Assembly (NCBI GenBank): GCA_025667525.1
Contig: CM046877.1
Span: forward strand, 27,432,737-27,496,736
Source of the DNA: Glebionis coronaria
Taxonomy: Eukaryota; Streptophyta; Magnoliopsida; Asterales; Asteraceae
Direction of reading: 5' to 3'
Length of the DNA: 64,000 nucleotides
Shown: piece by piece, positions 8,883 through 17,704 of the stretch
Layout: every line of letters begins with the position of its first letter
Numbering within the stretch: position 1 is the stretch's first letter
Notes under the pieces: model-generated
Database searches by the model: none
What the model was told of the DNA's origin: nothing
The model's input: only the letters and a program-made list of their open reading frames with translations
Made by a program: the position numbers and the translations under genes

Positions 8883-9310
8883 AAGCTTAAAACTTTGAAT
8901 GTTTTGATATAAGCTCATGACCGAGAAAAATGAATTTCTCATTGTTGAGGATAATTCGAAGACTTTCCTTTATTTAGGGACCGGGTTATAGTCTGACATG
9001 TGACTATAAGCCATTATGTTGAGCTCAAAACGTTGAATGTTTTGTGACAAGCTCAACCCGTGATAGATTGCTCTACCCGTTATTAGGATAAGTTATCTTT
9101 AAAGATACACTCTCCTTTATTTGAAGTTCGAGTTACAGTCTGACATTTAACTGTAAGTCGTGTACATGAGCTTAAAAACATGGAATGTTTTTATCGGAAG
9201 CTCATGACCGAGAGAGTTTTATTTTCTCGTTGTTAAGGATAAGTTATCATCCATGATCAACTTTCCTTTCTTTGAGGCACGAGTCACAATCTGAGGTAAT
9301 TGCAAATCAT
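8883..9310. repeat. Three diverged tandem repeats of ~138-147 bp
   Basis: Units start at about 8883, 9021 and 9168 with (a/g)agct(t/c)aaaa. Each carries, in order, (t)gaatgtttt, aagctcatgaccg or aagctcaacccg, gttnnngataa, ctttcctt or ctctcctttatttg, and (g)agt(t/c)acagtctgac or a variant. Divergence is high, so this is an old duplication. Confidence 0.7.
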
Positions 9311-9523
9311 TTGAAGAAAGGGGAAATGACATGTTTTGAAAAACATTTGAACTTTCATTCGAGCTTTATGTACACACCCGTGTCGTTATTGAGCGACATT
9401 TCTAGGCACGTCCATATTATCGAAACTAAAAGACATGTCGAGAAGAATATTTTTGGTATTTTTGAAAGATTTTTTCATTTTTTGTTTTGTTTTTATAGGT
9501 TTTATATTTTTGTATTTTGATTT

Positions 9524-9949
9524 TCAATGTTTTTTAAAATAATCCAAAATAGACCTTTGTACAGCAGAAGAGGGTGATGTTGAATGTACAGAATTGGAAC
9601 CCTTTGAAGAAATGGATTCAGAATCCGCTGAAGTACCTGCAATGACAGAAGAAGAATTTGCACAAATACTAGTGTTAGGAGTAACAAATGCATTTTCTAC
9701 ATTCAAGACACTCGCATTAGTGCTGGAGCAGGTGTCATCACTCTTCTTGATGGGATTCCACTTAAGACCGACTTCCTTAAAGATCCTACCCGTGGGTTTC
9801 CACTGAAGACTAGATCTAGGATTAGTGTTCTCTTGCACAGCGGAAGACTTCTTTGGAGAGAAACTAGGTCCTGCATTGATCCTCCTTGAGGATTTATTGT
9901 CATTGCTTTTCTTTATGACGGGTGGCAATCTCCTTGTTGGCTTATGGGA
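9524..9949 (-). CDS. gag remnant A, segment 5 (WKPTGRIF block)
   Basis: In frame after the TAA at 9950. It starts basic (PPVIKKSNDNKSSRR), contains LQWKPTGRIFKEVGLKWNP, a block that in related elements lies just before the protease, and ends in a Ser-rich tail with ILDYFKKH and stop at 9524. No protease D(T/S)G motif or further pol follows, so the coding part of the element ends here. Confidence 0.62.
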   Translation of the reverse strand, partial: SHKPTRRLPPVIKKSNDNKSSRRINAGPSFSPKKSSAVQENTNPRSSLQWKPTGRIFKEVGLKWNPIKKSDDTCSSTNASVLNVENAFVTPNTSICANSSSVIAGTSADSESISSKGSNSVHSTSPSSAVQRSILDYFKKH

Positions 9950-11089
9950 TTATGCATTCTTTCTCTGCGTGAAAGCACCAGAGTTTACCTCATAGAGGTA
10001 TTGCAGAATGCAATGAGCATGATTTCCATGGTGAATGCCCTTTTTGCACGTGGGGCATACAGGGAGTTTGGGATTCTCGAAAGGTCTTGTGTACCTAGGG
10101 TTTGCTGACCGTTCAGGCACTATGTTCGAAACACGGCTACTCATTGGTGATTGCCAATTCCTAGGTTGTTGGGAAGGGGTCCTAGGTTTTGGTTGATTAC
10201 CATTAGGGGTGTGTTGAACTCTAGCGGTTGTTGGTTTACTAGGTTTTGAATACACATGGTTTACTTTCTGAATGTTCCCTTTTTGCTTACCATCCCCTAG
10301 GTTTTTTGTTTGACCAACGTCATTTGAACCATTAGATTCCTTTGTGGGCGTAAGAGTCACACACTTGGGAGTACTCTTAGGAGTAGTGCAAGGTGCATTC
10401 ACAGAGTTGTGTTTAGCAAGAGTGGGTTTTCTAAATGGAGGAACATAGGGTGAGATGGCTGGTTTTGGTACAGTCGATGGCACATCGGTATTAGGAGGTA
10501 ACCTAGAAACATTAGAAGGCGGTTTTCCTAAGATAGATGGCTTTGGTACTTTGTACGCATTGGGCTGTCTAACAACTGATTTTACAACCATAGCTTCCAC
10601 AGTTTTCCCACCCATCTTTCCAACAAGTTTCGTTAACTCAGCAATCGCGATGTCTTTGTCTTGCAGGTGAGATTTCAGATCAGAAATATCCTTACTCTTT
10701 TCATTCAATTCACGAAATGATTCATAGAGTTTTACTTGTAAATTACTGTCATCAGGAACTTTTCCAACTTTGGTTTGCAAAGCAAGTTCAAGAGAATGAC
10801 AATGTTTCTGAAGAAAATCATATCGGTGTTGAAGAATCGTGAACTCTTTTTGATTAACATTTGTTGAAGGCTCACTTTCGCGAAATTCACCTCCTAACTG
10901 AGCTTGCAGCTGTTCGATTGTTTGTTGCAGTTCATTGTAAGCTTTATCATACGAGAGTTTGTCATCCTTACATTCATCACAATTTTTTGACATATTTATT
11001 CCAAAGATCGGTGAATTTGTTGTCCTTTTTGATGACATAAGACTCCATTTTCTCTTTCGTACGATCAAGCTCATTTTGGAGGGTTTCAT
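9950..11089 (-). CDS. gag remnant A, segment 4 (coiled coil, Pro/Thr-rich linker, Cys/His motif)
   Basis: 379 codons, of which the first ~35 overlap segment 3 out of frame; genuine sequence starts at about MSKNCDECKDDK. A coiled coil to residue ~155 is followed by a basic Pro/Thr/Ser/Asn-rich region (about 170-340). A Cys/His cluster then runs CPTCKKG from Cys345 to HAHC at Cys360, with histidines at 353, 354, 357 and 359, possibly metal binding. It stops at TAA 9950-9952, while the following conserved WKPTGR block is in the same frame. Confidence 0.65.
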   Translation of the reverse strand: MKPSKMSLIVRKRKWSLMSSKRTTNSPIFGINMSKNCDECKDDKLSYDKAYNELQQTIEQLQAQLGGEFRESEPSTNVNQKEFTILQHRYDFLQKHCHSLELALQTKVGKVPDDSNLQVKLYESFRELNEKSKDISDLKSHLQDKDIAIAELTKLVGKMGGKTVEAMVVKSVVRQPNAYKVPKPSILGKPPSNVSRLPPNTDVPSTVPKPAISPYVPPFRKPTLAKHNSVNAPCTTPKSTPKCVTLTPTKESNGSNDVGQTKNLGDGKQKGNIQKVNHVYSKPSKPTTARVQHTPNGNQPKPRTPSQQPRNWQSPMSSRVSNIVPERSANPRYTRPFENPKLPVCPTCKKGIHHGNHAHCILQYLYEVNSGAFTQRKNA

Positions 11090-11321
11090 TGTCTGACACA
11101 GAGATGTTTACCGCAACAGGGTTACTATCAACACAATCACCACTGTCACTTGCTTTCGAGAGACATGCAAGGTCGCTTTCCAAAACTTTAATTCTATCAA
11201 GAGATTCATCAGCCTCCTTCGCCAAAGATTTGAAGTCTTCAACAAATTTGGCTAGTTCTTTTAGAAAAGCGTTCTCAAGATTGCCTATCCTCGCATCAAC
11301 TTGATTAATAATCGGATTGAT
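10977..11321 (-). CDS. gag remnant A, segment 3 (coiled coil)
   Basis: Open in frame after the TAA at 11322. It reads as a continuous coiled coil (NQVDARIGNLENAFLKELAK, then SLDRIKVLESDLACL and NETLQNELDRTKEKMESYV). The first ATG is at 11225. It terminates at TGA 10977-10979 only because of one additional A in the run at about 10981-10986; the adjoining frame continues smoothly. Confidence 0.55.
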   Translation of the reverse strand: MNPIINQVDARIGNLENAFLKELAKFVEDFKSLAKEADESLDRIKVLESDLACLSKASDSGDCVDSNPVAVNISVSDNETLQNELDRTKEKMESYVIKKDNKFTDLWNKYVKKL

Positions 11322-12059
11322 TTATGTATGAAGCACTTTTTGTAACTCGACATGAACGGGTGATGTAAAGTTTCCTCCAGTCATTTTGGCGTTAACAACC
11401 CGTTTGAGAATGACAAAATTATCTTTGAGCTCGTTTAGATACCTACGTGTGATACTCGGTTTCGGAGGGTCATCAGACAATTCCGCACTAGGTAGCAAAA
11501 GCATTTCAGAACTCGTTTTAGACCGAACAAAAACAGTTGGAGGATTAACTTTCAGATAATAAACAGGTGTCACTTCTTTGTTAAGCTTTTGCATTTTTAA
11601 ACGAGTCTCTATAGCAAGTTCGGTAGTTTCCTCAGAATCATGCACAGTAGGAGGATCATGCTCATCAGACAAGAGCACACTACCATTATATAAGGTTTCA
11701 TTTGTGGCTTGAACTTGCTTAAGGTATCCTGGATTAGGAGGAAGGGGACAACCTAAGGCCAATTTGTATCGAGTGTAGTTTATCTCATTCACTTTTGGTG
11801 CGAGCATATTTATTGTTTGCATAGTTTGGCCACGTTTTACAAAAAGGTTGTCTAATTCCCTAATCCTATCCTGAGCATTGCAAAAATCCTCAAGAAGCCC
11901 ATCTTCTCGAATTTTGAAATCATGTTTCAGCTTTTTTCGTTCTTCTTTTAACTCCAAAATGGTAGATTTTTCAGTTGAAAGCTGTTTGTTAAGAGATGTG
12001 ATTTCATCATTTAATTTGCTTATCTTTTTAGCACTACTCAAATGTAAGGCATTTAATTT
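11322..12059 (-). CDS. gag remnant A, segment 2 (coiled coil and NGSVLLS block)
   Basis: In frame with segment 1 after the TAG; first ATG at 12041. Residues 1-75 are a Lys/Glu/Leu-rich coiled coil. YKLALGCPLPPNPGYLKQ and TLYNGSVLLS follow, a block conserved in Asteraceae Copia gag as I know it, then a Pro-rich segment and a helical tail ending VLHT before TAA (11322-11324). The sequence right of 11583 on the plus strand is duplicated at 16142. Confidence 0.62.
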   Translation of the reverse strand, partial: KLNALHLSSAKKISKLNDEITSLNKQLSTEKSTILELKEERKKLKHDFKIREDGLLEDFCNAQDRIRELDNLFVKRGQTMQTINMLAPKVNEINYTRYKLALGCPLPPNPGYLKQVQATNETLYNGSVLLSDEHDPPTVHDSEETTELAIETRLKMQKLNKEVTPVYYLKVNPPTVFVRSKTSSEMLLLPSAELSDDPPKPSITRRYLNELKDNFVILKRVVNAKMTGGNFTSPVHVELQKVLHT

Positions 12060-12758
12060 CTAAGTGGTGCATTTTTCTTGATAAAACGATGTAGCATGGG
12101 CTTGTTCAAGTTCCTTGATTTTAGCATGATGAATCTCAAAACTTTTCTCTCGTTCCTTATATCCCGCAAGCTCAGTGGTCAATTTGGCATTAGTTTCTCT
12201 GAACTTATTATTAACCACATTCGCATGAGCAACATCCTTGGCAAGCTTATCAAATAATGATTTATAATACGCATGCGTCTCGTCAGGAAGGGTTGTAGGT
12301 TGGGCTACTTGATCCCCACTAAGGTTCACACTGGGTGCATTAGAAATAATATTGCTATTATTCGTTTGAACCCCGTGTGTCTCAGTGGAAGGCTCAAGTG
12401 ACTCAGTATACTCTTCCTCCTGGTTAGACATATTATATAACTCATTAGCATTGAGACGTGGGTGTACCTCAGAGGAACCGTCTGAATCATACACAGGAGC
12501 TCTGTCAGGTTGAACTACCGATGTGGATGATTGCTGTGAATTAGCCATCAAGATGGAGTCGGGAGTCACCTCTTCTGCCTTCTCATATGCTGCTGCAGAT
12601 GCCATTAGATCAAACTCTTCAGCTAGAAGTGGAATTCCTGCTTCTTCCTTTTGTGCTATAAGAAGATGATACTGGAGATGGGCAACATTCCTCTTCTTTC
12701 TAACATGTCTATCACGATGCTCAAAACCCGCAGCATCACTATCTTGTTGATAACTCAT
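12060..12758 (-). CDS. gag remnant A, segment 1 (N-terminal, ends at nonsense codon)
   Basis: 232 codons from an ATG at 12758. Contains a basic stretch (VRKKRNV), the HLLIAQKEEAG block that normally follows the gag zinc knuckle, then acidic low-complexity sequence with VYDSDGSSEV and SNQEEEYTESLEP, and a C-terminal coiled coil (TELAGYKEREKSFEIHHAKI). It ends at TAG where the duplicated copy B has a lysine codon (AAG), so the stop is a private mutation of copy A. The same frame continues in segment 2. Confidence 0.65.
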   Translation of the reverse strand: MSYQQDSDAAGFEHRDRHVRKKRNVAHLQYHLLIAQKEEAGIPLLAEEFDLMASAAAYEKAEEVTPDSILMANSQQSSTSVVQPDRAPVYDSDGSSEVHPRLNANELYNMSNQEEEYTESLEPSTETHGVQTNNSNIISNAPSVNLSGDQVAQPTTLPDETHAYYKSLFDKLAKDVAHANVVNNKFRETNAKLTTELAGYKEREKSFEIHHAKIKELEQAHATSFYQEKCTT

Positions 12759-13145
12759 AGTAGAAGTTGTGTAACAAACATGATCTCAATTCGTAGAAAG
12801 CGTGAGTTGTAGTGTCAACAAAATCAAACTTTGCCAAAATTTTCCAGCCCGACAAAAAATTCCTCAGTCCGACAAAACGGTAAGCCGAAAAAAAATTGAA
12901 TCTCTAAGTTTTGAAATCGAGTTAGAAATAGCCAATAACTAGTAGGGAAAAATTTTGAAAAAATGAAATTTTTAATGAAAAATAAAACCTAAAAAATTTG
13001 AAATTTGGCCTAAAAATTTGAATTTTAGTCCGAAAATTTGAATTTTTTGTCGAAATTTTTTTCGCATAGGCAAAATTTTAAATTGAAGCTTAAATGGCCT
13101 AAAAATGGTCTAGGAAAAAATAAATTTTACTATGGTTTTCCCGCC
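12759..13145 (-). other. AT-rich gag leader abutting the satellite
   Basis: Non-coding. It includes a short tandem pattern of aaaatttgaattt motifs spaced ~20-25 bp (about 12990-13065) and ends cccgcc at 13140-13145, immediately before the first satellite unit. The same leader and same end occur at 17318-17704, so the leader/satellite junction predates the 4.56-kb duplication. Confidence 0.65.
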
Positions 13146-16141
13146 AAAAACTAAACAGAGCAAACATATAGATGTGTTTTATCCATCAAGAATCCGGGCA
13201 AATACATTATGCCCGGATTCTATGTGGTCTATATGGACTGGAAATAATTTTAGAGGTTTTTTCTTAGGTTTGGATGATTTGAGCCGGTTACGGCATTTTT
13301 AGCTGTTCTTGGTAGGTTTTTATCAGTTTTTGATCGGGTTTAGTCGCTTTTGACCAATGCTTGCCTGGATAAAAGTACTCCTTTTTTCAAGCATCCATTT
13401 TCTTAGTTGTGGTCTTGAAACGGAGTCATGTATCACATGTTATGACCATTTTATTGCAACCCACGTTTTCAGATAATTTCAATATAAATTTTTTTTTGTA
13501 TGTTAGCGATTGTGTTTGGTAATCTATTTCTTGATAGCTCTCAATTTTAATAGAATAAAACATGGAATCAAATATTTCAGAGTCATATAATACATAAGCA
13601 AGTTGATCCTACAATGAATGTCAAAAAATACTTGTCCTACTTTTGCATATTATTCACCTATGTAGGCTTCCCAAGGTTAAACAATATCATTTTTAGGTCA
13701 AATAACATGACGTTTTGTTAGAGCACACTCATGTCTTGACCTTTATACTATAATTTGCCGTCGAGATGCTCTTTGACTACTACATTCACAACTACCTCAA
13801 ATACTAGCTGGCCAACTTTTACACCAATAAAACACAACCAAAACTAAACAGAGCAAACATATAGATGTGTTTTATCCATCAAGAATCCGGGCAAATACAT
13901 TATGCCCGGATTCTATGTGGTCTATATGGACTGGAAATAATTTTAGAGGTTTTTTCTTAGGTTTGGATGATTTGAGCCGGTTACGGCATTTTTAGCTGTT
14001 CTTGGTAGGTTTTTATCAGTTTTTGATCGGGTTTAGTCACTTTTGACCAATGCTTGCCTGGATAAAAGTACTCCTTTTTTCAAGCATCCATTTTCTTAGC
14101 TGTGGTCTTGAAACGGAGTCATGTATCACATGTTATGACCATTTTATTACAACCAACGTTTTCAGATAATTTCAATATAAATTTGTTTTTGTATGTTAGC
14201 GATTGTGTTTGGTAATCTATTTCTTGATAGCTCTCAGTTTTAATAGAATAAAACATGGAATCAAATATTTCAGAGTCATATAATACATAAGCAAGTTGAT
14301 CCTACATGAAATGTCAAAAAATACTTGTCCTTCTTTTGCATATTATTCACCTATGTAGGCTTCCCAAGGTTAAACAATATCATTTTTAGGTCAAATAACA
14401 TGACGTTTTGTTAGAGCACACTCTTGATAGCTCCCAATTTTAATAGAATAAAACTTGGAATCAAATATTTCAGAGTCATATAATACATAAGCAAGTTGAT
14501 CCTACATGAAATGTCAAAAAATACTTGTCCTTCTTTTGCATATTATTCATCTATGTAGGCTTCCCAAGGTTAAACAATATCATTTTTAGGTCAAATAACA
14601 TGACGTTTTGTTAGAGCACACTCATGTCTTGACCTTTATACTATAATGTGCTGTCGAGTTGCTCTTTGTCTACTACATTCACAACTACCTCAAATACTAG
14701 CTGACCAACTTTTATACCAATAAAACACAACCAAAACTAAACAGAGCAAACATATAGATGTGTTTTATCCATCAAGAATCCGGGCAAATACATTATGCCC
14801 GGATTCTATCTGGTCTATATGGACTGGAAATAATTTTAGAGGTTTTTTCTTAGGTTTGGATGATTTGAGCCGGTTACGGCATTTTTAGCTGTTCTTGGTA
14901 GGTTTTTATCAGTTTTTGATCGGGTTTAGTCGCTTTTGACCAATGCTTGCCTGGATAAAAGTACTCCTTTTTTCAAGCATTCATTTTCTTAGTTGTGGTC
15001 TTGAAACGGGGTCATGTATCACATGTTATGACGATTTTCCTGCAACCCACGTTTTCAGATAATTTCAATATAAATTTGTTTTTGTATGTTAGCGATTGTG
15101 TTTGGTAATCTATTTCTTGATAGCTCTCAATATTAATAGAATAAAACATGGAATCAAATATTTCAGAGTCATATAATACATAAGCAAGTTGATCCTACAT
15201 GAAATGTCAAAAAATACTTGTCCTTCTTTTGCATATTATTCACCTATGTAGGCTTCCCAAGGATAAACAATATCATTTTTAGGTCAAATAACATGACGTT
15301 TTGTTAGAGCACACTCTTGATAGCTCTCAATTTTAATAGAATAAAACTTGGAATCAAATATTTTAGAGTCATATAATACATAAGCAAGTTGATCCTACAT
15401 GAAATGTCAAAAAATACTTGTCCTTCTTTTGCATATTATTCACCTATGTAGGCTTCCCAAGGTTAAACAATATCATTTTTAGGTCAAATAACATGACGTT
15501 TTGTTAGAGCACACTCATGTCTTGACCTTTATACTATAATGTGCCGTCGAGTTGCTCTTTGTCTACTACATTCACAACTACCTCAAATACTAGCTGACCA
15601 ACTTTTACACCAATAAAACACAACCAAAACTAAACAGAGCAAACATATAGATGTGTTTTATCCATCAAGAATCCGGGAAAATACATTATGCCCGGATTCT
15701 ATGTGGTCTATATGGACTGGAAATAATTTAGAGGTTTTTTCTTAGGTTTGGATGATTTGAGCCGGTTACGGCATTTTTAGCTGTTCTTGGTAGATTTTTA
15801 TCAGTTTTTGATCGGGTTTAGTCGCTTTTGACCAATGCTTGCCTGGATAAAAGTACTCCTTTTTTCAAGCATCCATTTTCTTAGTTGTGGTCTTGAAACG
15901 GAGTCATGTATCACATGTTATGACCATTTTATTGCAACCCACGTTTTCAGATAATTTCAATATAAATTTGTTTTTGTATGTTAGCGATTGTGTTTGGTAA
16001 TCTATTTCTTGATAGCTCTAAATTTTAATAGAATAAAACATGGAATCAAATATTTCAGTGTCATATAATACATAAGCAAGTTGATCCTACAATGAATGTC
16101 AAAAAATACTTGTCCTTCTTTTGCATATTATTCACCTATGT
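13146..16141. repeat. Satellite block A: three complete units and one truncated unit
   Basis: Unit starts (marked by aaactaaacagagc) are 13148, 13841, 14734 and 15627, giving lengths 693, 893 and 893. The reference unit 13148-13840 splits into a left core of 382 bp (13148-13529), one 200-bp subrepeat (13530-13729) and a right core of 111 bp (13730-13840). The next two units hold two subrepeats each. The fourth is cut inside its first subrepeat at 16141, where gag sequence begins. Confidence 0.97.
13189..13221. repeat. 12-bp perfect inverted repeat in the satellite core (representative)
   Basis: agaatccgggca (13189-13200), loop aatacatta, then tgcccggattct (13210-13221): both arms fully complementary. 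The element lies 41 bp after each unit start and recurs in nearly every unit to the last (63608-63640). Some units carry single changes, e.g. agaatccaggca in the units at 22835, 26396, 29956, 32624, 35292 and 40629. Confidence 0.95.
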
Positions 16142-17317
16142 AAGCTTTTGCATTTTTAAACGAGTCTCTACAGCAAGTTCGGTAGTTTCCTCAGAATCAT
16201 GCACAGTAGGAGGATCATGCTCACCAGACAAGAGCACACTACCATTATATAAGGTTTCATTTGTGGCCTTAACTTGCTTAAGGTATCCTGGATTAGGAGG
16301 AAGGGGACAACCTAAGGCCAATTTGTATCGAGTGTAGTTTATCTCATTCACTTTTGGTGCGAGCATATTTATTGTTTGCATAGTTTGGCCACGTTTTACC
16401 AAAAGGTTGTCTAATTCCCTAATCCTATCCTGAGCTTTGCAAAAATCCTCAAGAAGCCCATCTTCTCGAATTTTGAAATCATGTTTCAGCTTTTTTCGTT
16501 CTTCTTTTAACTCCAAAATGGTAGATTTTTCAGTTGAAAGCTGTTTGTTAAGAGATGTGATTTCATCATTCAATTCGCTTATCTTTTTAGCACTACTCAA
16601 ATGTAAGGCATTTAATTTCTTAGTGGTGCATTTTTCTTGATAAACCGATGTAGCATGGGCTTGTTCAAGTTCCTTGATTTTAGCATGATGAATCTCAAAA
16701 CTTTTCACCCGTTCCTTATATCCCGCAAGCTCAGTGGTCAATTTGGCATTAGTTTCTCTGAACTTATTATTAACCACATTTTCATGAGCAACATCCTCGG
16801 CAAGCTTATCAAATAATGATTTATAATACGCATGCGTATCGTCAAGAAGAGTTGTAGGTTGGGCTACTTGATCCCCACTATGGTTCACACTGGGTGCATT
16901 AGAAATAATATTGCTATTATTCGTTTGAACCCCGTGTGTCTCATTGGAAGGCTCAAGTGACTCAGTATACTCTTCCTCCTGATTAGACATATTATATAAC
17001 TCATTAGCTTTGAGACGTGGGTGTACCTCAGAGGAACCGTCTGAATCATACACAGGAGCTCTGTCAGGTTGAACTACCGATGTGGATGATTGCTGTGAAT
17101 TAGCCATCAAGATGGAGTCGGGAGTCACCTCTTCTGCCTCATCATATGCTGCTGCAGATGCCATTAGATCAAACTCTTCAGCTTGAAGTGGAATTCCTGC
17201 TTCTTCCTTTTGTGCTATAAGAAGCTGATACTGGAGATGGGCAACATTCCTCTTCTTTCTAACATGTCTATCACGATGCTCAAAACCCGCAGCATCACTA
17301 TCTTATTGATAACTCAT
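16136..17317 (-). pseudogene. gag remnant copy B, truncated and fused to satellite
   Basis: Duplicate of gag segments 1 and 2. The ATG corresponding to copy A is at 17315-17317, but codon 5 is TAA (17303-17305) where copy A has CAA. From about 17164 the frame is open for 342 codons, reading through the site where copy A has TAG. It keeps DSILMANSQ, the coiled coils and TLYNGSVLLS. The last residue and the stop (TAG, 16136-16138) come from satellite sequence left of the junction. The two copies carry different nonsense mutations, so inactivation at these sites followed the duplication or was sorted by exchange. Confidence 0.8.
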
Positions 17318-17704
17318 AGTAGAAGTCGTGTGAAAAACAGGATCTCAATTCGTAGAAAGCGTGAGTTGTAGTGTCAACAAAATCAAACTTTGCCAAAATT
17401 TTCCAGCCCGACAAAAAATTCCTCAGTCCGACAAAACGGTAAGCCGAAAAAAATTTGAATCTCTAAGTTTTGAAATCGAGTTAGAAATAGCCAATAACTA
17501 GTAGGGAAAAAGTTTGAAAAAATGAAATTTTTAACGAAAAATAAAACCTAAAAAATTTGAAATTTGGCCTAAAAATTTGAATTTTGGTCCGAAAATTTGA
17601 ATTTTTGGTCGAATTTTTTTTCGCATAGGCAAAATTTGAAATTGAAGCTTAAATGGCCTAAAAATGGTCTAGGAAAAATTAAATTTTACTATGGTTTTCC
17701 CGCC
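16142..17704 (-). repeat. Duplicated gag 5' part and leader inside the satellite (copy of 11583-13145)
   Basis: The two segments correspond base for base with a constant offset of 4,559 at both ends (11583 to 16142; 13141 to 17700). With block A between them this is a tandem duplication of a 4,559-bp unit. The junction at 16141/16142 joins satellite (...cacctatgt) to gag (aagcttttgc). Confidence 0.95.

Larger units (their letters stand above)
6949..9523 (-). other. Pol-less interior of the minus-strand element, no recognisable gene
   Basis: Between the 3' LTR region and the gag remnant I see no Copia pol motif on either strand. One frame of about 100 codons (minus, 7235 to 6930; Lys- and Ser-rich) is open, but I do not recognise it and it shows no domain. 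The stretch contains a 191-bp tandem duplication, three diverged ~140-bp repeats and several polypurine-like motifs, listed separately. It may be 3' untranslated sequence of a non-autonomous element. Confidence 0.55.
9524..12758 (-). pseudogene. Copia gag C-terminal region, copy A (three in-frame stops, one frameshift)
   Basis: Read from 12758 leftward, four conserved blocks follow one another in the order found in the long Asteraceae Copia gag: HLLIAQKEEAG and DSILMANSQ; the TLYNGSVLLS block; long coiled coils; then CPTCKKG...HAHC and WKPTGRIFKEVG. The frame is broken by TAG at 12060-12062, TAA at 11322-11324, an extra A in an A6 run near 10981-10986, and TAA at 9950-9952. The UBN2-type gag core and CCHC knuckle that should precede are absent. 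The product would be a structural particle protein; this copy cannot make it. Segments are described in the next entries. Confidence 0.8.
5972..13145 (-). mobile_element. Non-autonomous Copia-like element: tandem 3' LTRs, pol-less interior, gag remnant
   Basis: Read on the minus strand, the order is AT-rich leader (13145-12759), gag C-terminal remnant (12758-9524), about 2.6 kb non-coding, polypurine tract, LTR (6822-6436), 76-bp spacer with another polypurine tract, second LTR (6359-5972). No integrase, reverse transcriptase or protease is present, and the gag N-terminal part and CCHC knuckle are missing. This resembles gag-only derivatives (TR-GAG or LARD-like) that depend on an autonomous relative, or an internally deleted copy. 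No 5' LTR or tRNA primer-binding site is visible; satellite begins where they would be expected. That leader, gag, non-coding part and LTRs all belong to one element is inferred from strand and order. Confidence 0.6.

Noticed and set aside
9272..9520. 82-codon plus-strand frame rich in Phe and His
   Set aside because: Composition reflects T-rich non-coding DNA at the end of the diverged repeats; no family resemblance.
10455..10670. Plus-strand frames opposite the gag remnant (also 11089-11304, 11878-12063, 16092-16337, 16437-16640)
   Set aside because: The minus strand carries recognisable gag blocks across these positions, so these are complementary shadows.
13189..13240. Helitron 3' end (hairpin followed by a CTRR motif, ctgg about 16 bp downstream)
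   Set aside because: The hairpin is right in size, but ctgg is too far away and not followed by T, no TC start is definable, and there is no helicase. The tandem arrangement is explained without it.
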